This document shows, piece by piece, positions 13,629-21,338 of a stretch of 22,563 nucleotides of DNA. Each line of letters opens with the position of its first letter. Position 1 is the stretch's first letter. Under the pieces are notes generated by a model. That model did not search any database, had not been told where the DNA came from, and saw only the letters and a list, made by a program, of their open reading frames with translations. Where the stretch lies: the NCBI GenBank assembly GCA_023387085.1, contig JAEWIL010000227.1, forward strand, positions 1-22,563, given 5' to 3'. A program made the position numbers and the translations under genes. This DNA is from Pseudomonadota bacterium. GTDB lineage: Bacteria; Pseudomonadota; Alphaproteobacteria; Sphingomonadales; Sphingomonadaceae.

Positions 13629-14639
13629 ATGCCCGCGCCGCGCCTCATCCATGTCGATGACAGCCTTCCCGGTATCAGCCGCGAACGGTCCGGGATTGGC
13701 TGGCGGTATCGCGACGCCAAGGGGAAGGTCATCCGCGACCGCGAGGAAATCGACCGGCTGAACGCGATCGCGCTGCCGCCCGCCTATGAGGATGCCTGGT
13801 TCTGTCCCGCGCCGAACGGTCACATTCTCGCGACCGGCTATGACGCGCGCGGGCGCAAGCAATATCGCTACCACCCCGAATTCCGGCTCGCGCAGGACGC
13901 GGACAAATATGACCGCTGCGCCGCCTTCGGCCACGCCCTGCCATTGCTCCGCGCGCGGCTCGAGGATGATTTGGCCCGGAGGACACTGTGTTCCGAACGC
14001 GTCGTCGCGGCGGTCGTCCGTCTGCTCGACCTCGCGGCGCTTCGCATCGGAAACGAGCAATATGTCGCCGCGAACAAGAGTTTCGGCGCGACCACGCTTC
14101 GCCAGCATCATGCACGCCTCTCGGGCAAGACGCTTCGCCTGAACTATGTCGCCAAGGGAGGAAACCGGCGCGAGGTCACGATCAGCGACCGCAGCCTGAC
14201 GACATTGGTACGCAGGCTCCAGGACTTGCCGGGACAGAAGCTGTTCCAATATGAGGATGGGGGCAGCTTGTGTGCCGTCGCGTCCGACGACGTAAACGCT
14301 TACATCCGCGAGGCAATGGGCGGCGAATTCAGCGCCAAGCATTTTCGTACCTGGCTGGCGAGCGTCGAGGCTTTCGCCTTTCTTTACGACGCCGCCGAGC
14401 CGCCGACCCTGAAGGCCATGCTCGAGCATGTCGCGGGCCGGCTGGGCAATACGCCGGCTATCGCGCGCAAGGCCTATGTTCATCCCGCGATGCTCGCAGC
14501 GGCGCAGGACCGCAGGCCGCTTGCCGACGCCGCCGGCAAGCTGCCACGCGCGACAAAATATCTTTCGCGTTACGAGCGCGGATTTTTGACTTATCTGGAG
14601 CAGGCGCCTGCGGCGGCGGAACTGCTCCGATCCGCCTGA
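13629..14639 (+). CDS. DNA topoisomerase IB (poxvirus-like)
   Basis: 336 residues, the bacterial TopIB length. It relaxes supercoils of either sign through a 3'-phosphotyrosine intermediate. Catalytic residues are recognisable: R139 in LRIGNEQY, K176 in YVAKGG, R240 in KHFRTW, N274 (in place of the eukaryotic/viral His, as in several bacterial members) in GNTPAIARK, and the nucleophile Y283 in AYVHPAML. The N-terminal domain holds GWRYRDAKGKVI and GRKQYRYHPEF (75-85). The ATG at 13629 lacks a clear ribosome site but starts exactly at MPAPRLIHVDDSLPGISR, the family N-terminus. It lies 74 bases after the ligase gene on the same strand and 29 bases before the channel gene, so part of this block may be co-transcribed. 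Confidence 0.93.
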   Translation: MPAPRLIHVDDSLPGISRERSGIGWRYRDAKGKVIRDREEIDRLNAIALPPAYEDAWFCPAPNGHILATGYDARGRKQYRYHPEFRLAQDADKYDRCAAFGHALPLLRARLEDDLARRTLCSERVVAAVVRLLDLAALRIGNEQYVAANKSFGATTLRQHHARLSGKTLRLNYVAKGGNRREVTISDRSLTTLVRRLQDLPGQKLFQYEDGGSLCAVASDDVNAYIREAMGGEFSAKHFRTWLASVEAFAFLYDAAEPPTLKAMLEHVAGRLGNTPAIARKAYVHPAMLAAAQDRRPLADAAGKLPRATKYLSRYERGFLTYLEQAPAAAELLRSA

Positions 14640-14668
14640 TCGAAATCAAGAGGACCCCGAAGACCCGC

Positions 14669-15877
14669 ATGACCGTTCCCACCTCTGCCGTTGCGACCGA
14701 CGCCGCCACGAAAGCCGCGCCCGCGCAGCGGGCCGCAACGACCAGTCCCCTCGAAGACCTGAGCCAGTATTGGGACACCAGCATCGCATGGGTTGACCAC
14801 CACTGGTTGCAGATCGGCATCGCGATCGGCGCCGGGCTTCTCATCTATTTCCTGCTCTCGATGCTTCGCCGCCTCGCGCTTAAACATGCGCAATCGGCCG
14901 AAGGCGAGATGACGTTCACCCACATCGCCGGGCGCGTCATCCACAAGACCAAATCGACCGTGCTTGCCATCGTCGCGATCCGCCTCGTCGCGGGCTATGC
15001 CCAGCCTCCCGCGGTCATCCTGCAGACGGTCCAGTTCGTCTTCACCATCGCGGTCGTACTGCAAGTGGCGATATGGGCGCGCGAAATCGTCCTCGGACTG
15101 ATCCAGCGCCGCGCCGCCGAGGGCAATAACGAAACGCTATCGAACGCGATGGGGATCATCCGGCTGCTCATCAGCGTCGCGCTGTTCGCGATCGCGGCCA
15201 TCGTTATCCTCGACAATATGGGCGTCAATGTCACCGGCCTGATCGCCGGCCTCGGCATCGGCGGCATCGCAATCGGCCTCGCCGCACAAGGTATTTTCTC
15301 GGATCTTTTCGCGTCGCTATCGATCATCTTCGACCGGCCGTTCCGCGTCGGCGAGACGATCAAATACGATAGCAGCACCGCGACCGTCGAACGCATCGGG
15401 CTCAAGAGCACGCGGCTGCGGTCGGTCAACGGCGAGCTTCTGGTCATTTCGAACACAAATTTGCTCGCGAAGGAAATCACCAACTTCGCGCATCTCCACC
15501 GCCGCCGCGTGACCTTCACGATCGGTGTCATCTATCAGACCACGCCCGCAATGCTGCGCGACCTGCCAGCCCTGCTCGAGGAACAGGTCAAGGCGGCAGG
15601 ACATGAGTTCATCCGTTCGAGTTTCGTAACCTTCGGTCCGTCGAGCCTCGATTTCGAATTGCTCTTCGACGTGTTTACCGAACAGTTCGAAGAGGTCGTC
15701 GCCGCGCGCACCGAGGTCGGGATCGGGTTGTTCGAGGCGCTGTCCAATGCGGGTTACGAATTCGCCTATCCGACGCAGACGACCTTTACCGCCGCGCCCG
15801 ACGGAACGATGGTCATGCCCTATCCCGAGTCCCCGAAACCGAAGACGGCCGCCGTAAAGACCGCGAAGCCCGGCTGA
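14669..15877 (+). CDS. MscS-family mechanosensitive ion channel
   Basis: 402 residues. An N-terminal Ala/Thr-rich extension (1-44) precedes about five hydrophobic segments (46-66, 93-112, 117-136, 161-182, 187-212). The pore helix and following region carry GLIAGLGIGGIAIGLAAQGI (190-209) and FSDLFASLSIIFDRPFRVGE (210-229), the core MscS signature, then the beta domain (SSTATVERIGLKSTRLRSVN, 235-254, and VISNTNLL). A C-terminal alpha/beta domain and a Lys/Pro-rich tail complete it. It opens under membrane tension to release solutes on hypo-osmotic shock, and also on envelope damage. The start at 14669 is chosen because the preceding in-frame sequence is out-of-frame TopIB; AAGAGGA lies 14 bases upstream, a poor distance. 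Confidence 0.92.
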   Translation: MTVPTSAVATDAATKAAPAQRAATTSPLEDLSQYWDTSIAWVDHHWLQIGIAIGAGLLIYFLLSMLRRLALKHAQSAEGEMTFTHIAGRVIHKTKSTVLAIVAIRLVAGYAQPPAVILQTVQFVFTIAVVLQVAIWAREIVLGLIQRRAAEGNNETLSNAMGIIRLLISVALFAIAAIVILDNMGVNVTGLIAGLGIGGIAIGLAAQGIFSDLFASLSIIFDRPFRVGETIKYDSSTATVERIGLKSTRLRSVNGELLVISNTNLLAKEITNFAHLHRRRVTFTIGVIYQTTPAMLRDLPALLEEQVKAAGHEFIRSSFVTFGPSSLDFELLFDVFTEQFEEVVAARTEVGIGLFEALSNAGYEFAYPTQTTFTAAPDGTMVMPYPESPKPKTAAVKTAKPG

Positions 15878-15909
15878 CGTTACGGCGGCGCGGCCAAACC
15901 CCTAGGGCC

Positions 15910-15939
15910 TTGTGCAACGCGGCAAGACAGGCCTAGAAC
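15910..15939 (+). promoter_or_regulatory. Candidate promoter of the MaoC-like gene
   Basis: TTGTGC (15910-15915), 18 bases, then TAGAAC (15934-15939), 32 bases before the start codon, followed by a short leader with a G-rich ribosome site. An imperfect dyad of CTAGGGCCTTG and GGCCTAG surrounds it. Motif match only. Confidence 0.4.
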
Positions 15940-15970
15940 GCGCCCCGAACCAACATACGGGGGATGATGA

Positions 15971-16429
15971 ATGGCCACGATAACGCCGCAGGAACTGCAG
16001 ACCAAGGTCGGCGAAAATATCGGCACCTCGGAGTGGGTGCTCGTGGATCAGGACATGATCAACAAATTCGCCGATGCGACGGGCGACCACCAGTTCATCC
16101 ATGTCGACGAGGAAAAGGCCAAGCTGACGCCTTTCGGCGGCACGATCGCCCACGGCTTCCTGACGCTGTCGCTGATCCCGATGCTCGGTGCCAAAACCGA
16201 TGCGCCCAGGATCGAGGGCATCAAGATGGGCGTCAACTATGGCGGCAACAAAGTCCGCTTCCTCGCCCCCGTCCGCTCGGGCAAGCGCGTGCGCAGCCAT
16301 GTGAAGCTGCTCGAACTCGACGAAAAGCGCCCCGGCCAGTGGCAGCAGACCAACGAGATCACGGTCGAGATCGAAGGCGAGGAAAAGCCCGCGCTGATTG
16401 CCGAGTGGATCACGCAATTTTTCATCTGA
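15971..16429 (+). CDS. MaoC-like (R)-specific enoyl-CoA hydratase
   Basis: 152 residues, a single hot-dog domain. The hydratase-2 motif is visible: D39 and H44 in ATGDHQFIHVDEEKA (36-50), followed by FGGTIAHGFLTLSLIPML (55-72). The D-x4-H spacing is that of PhaJ/MaoC catalytic pairs. The later part includes GVNYGGNKVRFLAPVRSGKR, also typical of NodN/MaoC proteins. It hydrates trans-2-enoyl-CoA to (R)-3-hydroxyacyl-CoA in fatty acid or polyhydroxyalkanoate metabolism. It could also act in another acyl-CoA pathway; the exact substrate is unknown. The thiolase operon follows 66 bases downstream on the same strand, which supports an acyl-CoA role. Confidence 0.9.
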   Translation: MATITPQELQTKVGENIGTSEWVLVDQDMINKFADATGDHQFIHVDEEKAKLTPFGGTIAHGFLTLSLIPMLGAKTDAPRIEGIKMGVNYGGNKVRFLAPVRSGKRVRSHVKLLELDEKRPGQWQQTNEITVEIEGEEKPALIAEWITQFFI

Positions 16430-16495
16430 TCCCCGTCGTCATCCGGCCGACCTCCCCCGAAAAGATAACCAGAACCTAGCAGAAGGACTCCTATC

Positions 16496-17677
16496 ATGCG
16501 TGACGCCGTCATCGTTTCCACCGCCCGCACCCCGCTCACCAAGGCGGCGCGCGGCTCGTTCAACAACACTCTCGCCCCGACGCTGGGCGCACACGCGGTT
16601 CGCGCCGCGGTCGAGCGCGCCGGCATCGAAGGCGGCGAGATCGACGACGTCCTCTTCGGCGCCGCAATGCAGCAAGGATCGCAGACGATGAACGTCGCGC
16701 GCCTGATCGCGCTGCGCTCGGGCCTGCCCGTCACCGTCCCCGGCATGTCGATCGACCGCCAGTGCTCGTCGGGCCTGATGACGATCGCGACCGCCGCGAA
16801 GCAGATCATCGTCGACCGTCAGGACATCGCGGTCGCCGGCGGCATCGAGAGCATCTCGAAGGTCAGCGGCAGCGGCAAGGTCTTCATCGAGACCGACGCC
16901 GAGCTGATCGCGATGCACAAGGACACCTATATGCCGATGATCGGCACCGCCGAAGTCGTCGCCAAGCGCTACAACATCAGCCGCGAATATCAGGATGAAT
17001 ATTCGCTCCAGTCGCAGCAGCGGACCGCCGCCGCGCAGGCCGCGGGCAAATATGACGAGGAAATCGTCGCCTGCCCCGCGACCATGGCGGTGGTGAACAA
17101 GGAAACCCAGGAAGTCACCTTCAAGGACGTCGTCGCCGACAAGGACGAGTGCAACCGCCCCGACACCACGATCGAAGGGCTCGCCAGCCTCAAGCCGGTG
17201 ATGGGCGAAGGCCACACGATCACCGCGGGCAACGCCAGCCAGCTCGCCGACGGCGCCTCGGCCTGCGTCGTAATGGAAGCCAAGGTTGCCGAGAAAAAGG
17301 GCCTCCAGCCGCTCGGGCGCTACGTCGGCATGGCGGTCGCGGGCACCGAGCCCGACGAAATGGGCATCGGCCCCGTCTTCGCCATCCCGAAGCTGCTCGA
17401 ACGCTTCGAGCTCAAGATGGACGACATCGGCCTCTGGGAACTCAACGAAGCCTTCGCCGTGCAGGTTCTCTATTGCCGCGACAAGCTCGGCATTCCGAAC
17501 GAGCTGCTCAACGTCAACGGCGGCTCGATCTCGATCGGTCACCCCTTCGGCATGACCGGTGCGCGCTGCGTCGGCCACGCGCTGATCGAGGGCAAGCGCC
17601 GCGGCGTCAAATATGCCGTCGTCACCATGTGCATCGGCGGCGGTCAGGGCGCTGCAGGCCTGTTCGAGGTCTTCTGA
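16496..17677 (+). CDS. Acetyl-CoA acyltransferase (thiolase)
   Basis: 393 residues, the full thiolase length. It has the nucleophile C90 in SIDRQCSSGL, H349 in GGSISIGHPFGMTGAR, the general base C379 in MCIGGGQG, and the NEAFA motif. The N-terminus MRDAVIVSTARTPLTKAARG is of the FadA/acyl-CoA acyltransferase type. It cleaves 3-ketoacyl-CoA with CoA, or runs in reverse as an acetyltransferase. Regular beta-oxidation partners (fadB) are not adjacent. Instead it is followed, one base after its stop, by a carboxymuconolactone-decarboxylase-like gene and then a monooxygenase-like gene. AAGGA lies eight bases before the ATG. It is probably the first gene of that operon; the pathway is uncertain (lipid or aromatic-acid-type degradation). 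Confidence 0.94.
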   Translation: MRDAVIVSTARTPLTKAARGSFNNTLAPTLGAHAVRAAVERAGIEGGEIDDVLFGAAMQQGSQTMNVARLIALRSGLPVTVPGMSIDRQCSSGLMTIATAAKQIIVDRQDIAVAGGIESISKVSGSGKVFIETDAELIAMHKDTYMPMIGTAEVVAKRYNISREYQDEYSLQSQQRTAAAQAAGKYDEEIVACPATMAVVNKETQEVTFKDVVADKDECNRPDTTIEGLASLKPVMGEGHTITAGNASQLADGASACVVMEAKVAEKKGLQPLGRYVGMAVAGTEPDEMGIGPVFAIPKLLERFELKMDDIGLWELNEAFAVQVLYCRDKLGIPNELLNVNGGSISIGHPFGMTGARCVGHALIEGKRRGVKYAVVTMCIGGGQGAAGLFEVF

Positions 17678-17678
17678 C

Positions 17679-18263
17679 TTGCGGCTGAGTGCTCCGCGTA
17701 TCGAGCCGGTCGATCTCGACCGGCTCGATGCCGACCAGCGCGCCGCGCTCGAACCCTTGCTTGCCTCCGAACGGGGCAGGGTCGGGGGCGGCAAGATCCT
17801 CAACGTCTTCCGCACCCTCGCCCATGCACCGAAGGCACTTACGGCCTTCCTCGGCTGGGGCAACTATATCCTCTCGAAGCGCAATGCACTCAGCTCTCGC
17901 GACCGCGAGCTGGTCATTCTGCGCACGGGCTATAACTGCCGCTCGGGTTACGAGTGGACGCAGCACAAGCGCATCGGGCTCGACTGCGGTCTGACCGGGG
18001 CCGAGATCGAGCGCATCAAGGCGGGGCCCGACGCCGACGGCTGGAGCGACCTCGACCGCGCGATGCTCCGCGCGACCGACGACCTCACGAGCAATCATTT
18101 CATATCCGACGCAAGCTGGGCCGCGCTCGCGCCGCTCGGCGACAAGGGCCGCATGGATCTGGTCATGACCGTCGGCCAATACACGCAGGTTTCGATGATG
18201 CTGAACAGCTTCGGCATCCAGGTCGAGGATGGCTGGGAGGTCGACCCCGACCTCAAGGCCTGA
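17679..18263 (+). CDS. Carboxymuconolactone decarboxylase/AhpD-fold family protein
   Basis: 194 residues from a TTG start one base after the thiolase stop; GAGG lies about ten bases upstream. The longer open frame overlapping thiolase is out-of-frame sequence. The AhpD-like core runs LGWGNYILSKRNALSSRDRE (58-77), then LVILRTGYNCRSGYEWTQHK (78-97). C87, E92 and H96 lie in the position of the catalytic/proton-relay residues, but the classic CxxC pair is reduced to one cysteine there. The later segment has LDRAMLRATDDLTSNHFISD and VMTVGQYTQVSMMLNSFGIQ, the second family block. Members act as decarboxylases, peroxidatic alkylhydroperoxidase-like enzymes or unknowns; no specific reaction is assigned. 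The tight spacing marks an operon with the thiolase. Confidence 0.85.
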   Translation: MRLSAPRIEPVDLDRLDADQRAALEPLLASERGRVGGGKILNVFRTLAHAPKALTAFLGWGNYILSKRNALSSRDRELVILRTGYNCRSGYEWTQHKRIGLDCGLTGAEIERIKAGPDADGWSDLDRAMLRATDDLTSNHFISDASWAALAPLGDKGRMDLVMTVGQYTQVSMMLNSFGIQVEDGWEVDPDLKA

Positions 18264-18280
18264 CATTTTAGGAGAGAGGC

Positions 18281-18571
18281 ATGAGTGCTATCGGAGTGAT
18301 CGCGACGCTGCGCGTCCAGCCCGGCAAGGAAGCCGATTTCGAGGCTGTGTTCGCCGAACTCGCCGCCGCAGTGAATGCGAACGAACCCGGAAACAGTTTC
18401 TACAAGCTGTTCCGCACCGACGAAACCGGCACCTACAAGGTGCTCGAATGCTATGACGACATGGCCGCCGTCGAGGCGCATCGCGCGGCAGCGCATTTCC
18501 GCGAAATGGGTGCCCGCTTCGGCCCATGGCTCGCCGGCGCCCCCGAGATCGAACGGCTGGCGGCGGTTTGA
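18281..18571 (+). CDS. Antibiotic biosynthesis monooxygenase-like (ABM/YgiN-type) protein
   Basis: 96 residues, a single dimeric alpha/beta-barrel ABM domain: VIATLRVQPGKEADFEAVFA (7-26), NSFYKLFRTDETGTYKVLEC (38-57), YDDMAAVEAHRAAAHF (58-73). TAGGAGAGAGGC gives a strong ribosome site. It begins 17 bases after the previous gene and ends the operon. Such small proteins oxidise quinols or act as heme- or cofactor-free monooxygenases; the substrate is unknown. A GGCCG-CTTC-CGGCC hairpin (18574-18587) three bases after the stop may end the transcript. Confidence 0.88.
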   Translation: MSAIGVIATLRVQPGKEADFEAVFAELAAAVNANEPGNSFYKLFRTDETGTYKVLECYDDMAAVEAHRAAAHFREMGARFGPWLAGAPEIERLAAV

Positions 18572-18641
18572 GGGGCCGCTTCCGGCCGATTGCTGGTCTA
18601 TCCTTCGCCGTCAGGAAATGACCGGTTGGAATCAGAGAGTG

Positions 18642-18772
18642 CTCCCCGCGGCGTAGCCGTGGGGAGGAAGGCCGCTGCCGCAGGCGGCAGTGGAGGGGCG
18701 AAGACGTTGCGCCCCGGAGTCCTTCCGTCAGCGTTACGTGCTGCCACCTCCCCTAGCTGCGCTACAGGGAGG
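18642..18772. repeat. Cluster of dispersed-repeat hairpins in the 256-base gap before soxR
   Basis: Four imperfect hairpins follow each other: 18642-18666 (11-bp stem, GTA loop, one G-U), 18672-18693 (9-bp stem, CAGG loop), 18695-18715 (6-bp GGGGCG/CGCCCC) and 18747-18772 (CCTCCC...GGGAGG with inner TAGC/GCTA). The first has a close structural relative at 22479-22501 in this window. The gap contains no gene. The element looks like the CTCCCC...GGGGAG repeat families common in sphingomonad intergenic regions. Confidence 0.7.
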
Positions 18773-18827
18773 ATTGAACTCGCGATTGGCGCAAGGCCGC
18801 CAGCCCCCAACCCGCAGCTGCCGTGCC

Positions 18828-19298
18828 TCAATCCACCTCGGCAATATCCGCCGACCGGTCACCCATCAGGTACCGCGGTCCCGCGCCGCGCTGCGCCGCC
18901 TTGTCCTCGCGGTTGTAGAGCCCGCATTTCTTCAGCGACAGGCAACCGCAGCCGATGCACGCACCCAGCAGTTCCTGCGTGCGTTCCAGCGCGGCGATCT
19001 GCTCCGCGATGCGCGCCTGCAACCCCGCGCTGATCCGCGCCCAGTCGGCGGCATTGGGTGTGCGTCTCGCGGGCAACCGCGCCAGTTCGGTCCCAATCTC
19101 CTCGAGACTCAGGCCCAGATTCTGCGCGATCAGGATGAAGGACACGCGGCGAATATCGGCCCGCAGGAAGCGCCGCTGCCCACCCCGGCTTCGCAGCGCC
19201 GCGAGCAACCCCTTTTCCTCGTAAAAGCGGATCGCCGACACCGCGACCCCCGTGCGTCTCGCAAGCTCGCCGATCGCGAGGAGGTCGCTCCGGTGCAT
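18828..19298 (-). CDS. soxR: Redox-sensitive transcriptional activator SoxR
   Basis: 156 residues, MerR family. The DNA-binding domain is at the N-terminus (LAIGELARRTGVAVSAIRFY, 7-26; EEKGLL; SRGGQRRF, 37-44), a dimerisation helix at about 83-111, then the [2Fe-2S] ligand block CIGCGCLSLKKC with C114, C117, C119 and C125, the SoxR spacing (E. coli C119/122/124/130). It senses redox-cycling compounds or superoxide through the cluster and activates promoters with a 19-bp spacer. The C-terminus is extended with a Tyr/Arg-rich tail. It is divergent from the glyoxalase-family gene, which is the likely target. GGGAAGGGAAAC is the upstream ribosome region. Sphingomonads lack SoxS, so SoxR acts directly (established for most non-enteric bacteria). 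Confidence 0.95.
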   Translation of the reverse strand: MHRSDLLAIGELARRTGVAVSAIRFYEEKGLLAALRSRGGQRRFLRADIRRVSFILIAQNLGLSLEEIGTELARLPARRTPNAADWARISAGLQARIAEQIAALERTQELLGACIGCGCLSLKKCGLYNREDKAAQRGAGPRYLMGDRSADIAEVD

Positions 19299-19324
19299 GA
19301 CGTTTCCCTTCCCGCTTTTCGCCT

Positions 19325-19355
19325 TGATCTAAACCTTACTTCAGCTTTCATATAC
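19325..19355 (+). promoter_or_regulatory. SoxR-type promoter of the glyoxalase-family gene
   Basis: TTGATC (19325-19330) and CATATA (19350-19355) are separated by 19 bases, the long spacer typical of MerR-family activated promoters. The spacer carries an imperfect dyad (CTAAA ... TTCAG, 19330-19346). The stretch matches the recalled E. coli soxS box sequence (TTGACCTCAAGTTAACTTGAGG and one more base) at about 16 of 23 positions in an ungapped comparison by eye. Confidence 0.5.
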
Positions 19356-19388
19356 CCGGGCGTCAACCCGAATCACGAAAGACAATTC

Positions 19389-19784
19389 ATGACGCACCCT
19401 TTCATCGAACATGTGAACCTGACCGTCAGCGATCCCGACCGCACCGCGGGCATCCTGTCCGCAATCTTCGGCTGGCACGAACGCTGGCGCGGTCCCGCAC
19501 GCGACGGCGGGCGGACCATTCACCTCGGCAGCGACGCTGCCTATATCGCGCTCTACACCGGCCCCGACGGCGAGCATGCCGGCGCGCGCTATCCGAAGGG
19601 CGAGCCACTCAACCATGTCGGGGTACAGGTCGACGATCTCGACACGATCGAAATGCGCGTAAAGGCAGTTGGCCTGACCCCGTTCAACCACGGCGATTAC
19701 GAGCCTGGCCGGCGCTTCTATTTTTTTGATCCCGACGGCATCGAATATGAGGTCGTCAGCTATTCGGAGCCGCGTCCACGCTGA
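19389..19784 (+). CDS. VOC (glyoxalase/bleomycin resistance) family protein
   Basis: 131 residues, one vicinal-oxygen-chelate domain. Metal-ligand-type positions are H8 (IEHVNLTVSD), H76 (LNHVGVQVDDLD) and E121 (DPDGIEYEVVSY). The family covers glyoxalase I, fosfomycin resistance proteins, ring-cleavage dioxygenases and many unknowns. The exact reaction is unassigned. Its promoter is a candidate SoxR site and soxR is divergent, suggesting detoxification of an electrophile or redox-active compound. The start ATG 19389 has only a weak ribosome site; the protein begins at the normal family position. In-frame open sequence further upstream lies inside the soxR region and is not used. Confidence 0.88.
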   Translation: MTHPFIEHVNLTVSDPDRTAGILSAIFGWHERWRGPARDGGRTIHLGSDAAYIALYTGPDGEHAGARYPKGEPLNHVGVQVDDLDTIEMRVKAVGLTPFNHGDYEPGRRFYFFDPDGIEYEVVSYSEPRPR

Positions 19785-19853
19785 GCGGCGCAACATCCGG
19801 CATTCAGAGGCGTTGATCGGATATCGGGGGGGGCCGCAAAGGAGTTTCGACCG

Positions 19854-20318
19854 ATGAGCGACGATATCAAAACCACCTTCTGGAAGGCGATCGCCGCCAG
19901 CCCTTATGTCATGGTCGGCATGACCGGCGAGCGCGAGCATCACATTCCGATGAACGCCCAGCTCGACAAGGATGCGAACAGCGCGTGGTGGTTCTTCACC
20001 GCAACCGACAATCGCCTCGCGGCAGGCGGTCCGGCGATGGCGCAATTTGCATCGAAGGGCCACGACCTGTTTGCCTGTATCTCGGGCACGCTGCGCCGCG
20101 AGGAGGATCGGACCGTGCTCGACAAGCTGTGGAACAATGGCGTCGCGGCCTGGTATCCGGGCGGCAAGGACGACCCCAAGCTCGTCCTGCTGCGCTTCGA
20201 CCTTGAGGACGCCGAAATCTGGACCGCCGACCCCGGGATCAAGGGGATATTCAAGCTGATGACCGGTATGACGATGAAGGATGGCGATCTCGGCAAGCAC
20301 GCCGAAGTCGCCCTCTAG
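19854..20318 (+). CDS. Pyridoxamine-5'-phosphate oxidase-like (general stress protein 26) protein
   Basis: 154 residues, a split-barrel flavin-binding fold. It has FWKAIAASPYVMVGM (9-23), an HIPMNAQL strand, ANSAWWFFTATDNRLAAGGP (41-60), and LDKLWNNGVAAWYPGGKDDP (88-107) followed by KLVLLRFDLEDAEIWTAD, the typical block of the stress-protein-26 subgroup. Members bind FMN or F420 and are linked to oxidative or general stress; catalysis is unproven for this one. AAAGGAG lies ten bases before the ATG. It follows the glyoxalase-family gene by 69 bases on the same strand, so co-regulation by SoxR is possible. It converges with the epimerase gene, three bases apart. Confidence 0.88.
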   Translation: MSDDIKTTFWKAIAASPYVMVGMTGEREHHIPMNAQLDKDANSAWWFFTATDNRLAAGGPAMAQFASKGHDLFACISGTLRREEDRTVLDKLWNNGVAAWYPGGKDDPKLVLLRFDLEDAEIWTADPGIKGIFKLMTGMTMKDGDLGKHAEVAL

Positions 20319-20321
20319 CGA

Positions 20322-21314
20322 TCAAGGGACGGGCGGCGCGATCCGCCCTTCGCGGAATTCGAATCCGCCCTCGCGGTCGCGCGCCAGCAGCGCGGGGCCG
20401 TCGAGGTCGACCCATTTCGCGCGTTGCGCCAGAACGAACGCCGGCGCGATCGCAAGGCTGGTGCACAACATGCACCCGACCATGATCGACAGGCCTGCGG
20501 CGTCGGCGGCGTCGGCAATGCGTAGCGCCTCGGTCAGCCCGCCCGCCTTGTCGAGCTTGATATTCACCCCGTCGTAAAAAGGCCCGATGCGCGCGACATC
20601 TGCCGCGGTCTGGCAACTTTCGTCGGCAACGAATGGCACCGGGGCATAAATCGGGTCGAGCAGCGCGTCGGCGCCGACCGGCACCGGTTGTTCGATCATC
20701 TCGATGCCCATATCGGCAAGCGCCTCGGCCTCGCTCAAAATATCGATCTGGCCCCAGCTTTCATTGGCATCGACGATCAGCCGCGCGTTCGGCGCCCCCT
20801 TGCGGACCCCCGCGACACGCAGCCGGTCGTCCTCGCCGGTGAGCTTCAGTTTGAGCAGATGATAGCCGTCGGCCTCGGCCGTCGCCGCGGCTTCGGCCAT
20901 CGCGCCGGGCGAGCCGAGCGAAATGGTGAAAGCCGTCGTGCGCGCGGTCGGCGCGCCCTCGCAACCGGCGAGTTGCCACAGGCGCAGCCCGCGCTGGCTC
21001 GCTTCCAGATCCCAGAGCGCGCAATCGAGCGCGTTGCGCGCCGCGCCTGGGCCCATGATCTCCTGAATGACCGCGCGCGCCTCCGCTGCACCCAGGTCCG
21101 CGATATGCTGCGACGCATGGAGAATCTGGTCGCGGCACCCGGCCGCATCCTCGCCGAGATAATAGACCGGCGTTCCCTCGCCGCGCCCTGTGGCACCGCC
21201 GGCTTCGACCTCGGCGACGACGATATCGACATGGTCCTTCGCGCCGCGGCTGATCACGAACTCGCCCGCGACCGGCCAGCGCTCGACCCGCGCGCTTTTC
21301 AGTTGGATAGCCAT
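20322..21314 (-). CDS. Dipeptide epimerase-like enolase-superfamily enzyme
   Basis: 330 residues. The muconate-lactonizing subgroup hallmarks are present: catalytic lysines K155/K157 in LLKLKL, metal ligands D182 (VDANE), E208 (IEQP) and D231 (ADES), and the opposite-face lysine K253 in NIKLDKAGG. These fit L-Ala-D/L-Glu epimerases, which convert murein-derived L-Ala-D-Glu during peptidoglycan recycling. N-acyl amino-acid racemase or o-succinylbenzoate synthase are related alternatives that the sequence does not exclude. No recycling partner (mpl, ldcA or similar) is adjacent. The start lacks a ribosome site; a TACACT (-10-like, 21333-21328) sits 13 bases before the ATG, so the transcript may be nearly leaderless. 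Twenty-four bases separate it from the divergent DUF1232 gene. Confidence 0.87.
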   Translation of the reverse strand: MAIQLKSARVERWPVAGEFVISRGAKDHVDIVVAEVEAGGATGRGEGTPVYYLGEDAAGCRDQILHASQHIADLGAAEARAVIQEIMGPGAARNALDCALWDLEASQRGLRLWQLAGCEGAPTARTTAFTISLGSPGAMAEAAATAEADGYHLLKLKLTGEDDRLRVAGVRKGAPNARLIVDANESWGQIDILSEAEALADMGIEMIEQPVPVGADALLDPIYAPVPFVADESCQTAADVARIGPFYDGVNIKLDKAGGLTEALRIADAADAAGLSIMVGCMLCTSLAIAPAFVLAQRAKWVDLDGPALLARDREGGFEFREGRIAPPVP

Positions 21315-21338
21315 GAATGAAGGCTAGTGTAGATCGCG

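Noticed and set aside
16439..17863. 474-codon minus-strand open frame opposite the thiolase
   Set aside because: Low-complexity Asp/Gly/Arg-rich shadow; the thiolase has all catalytic motifs.
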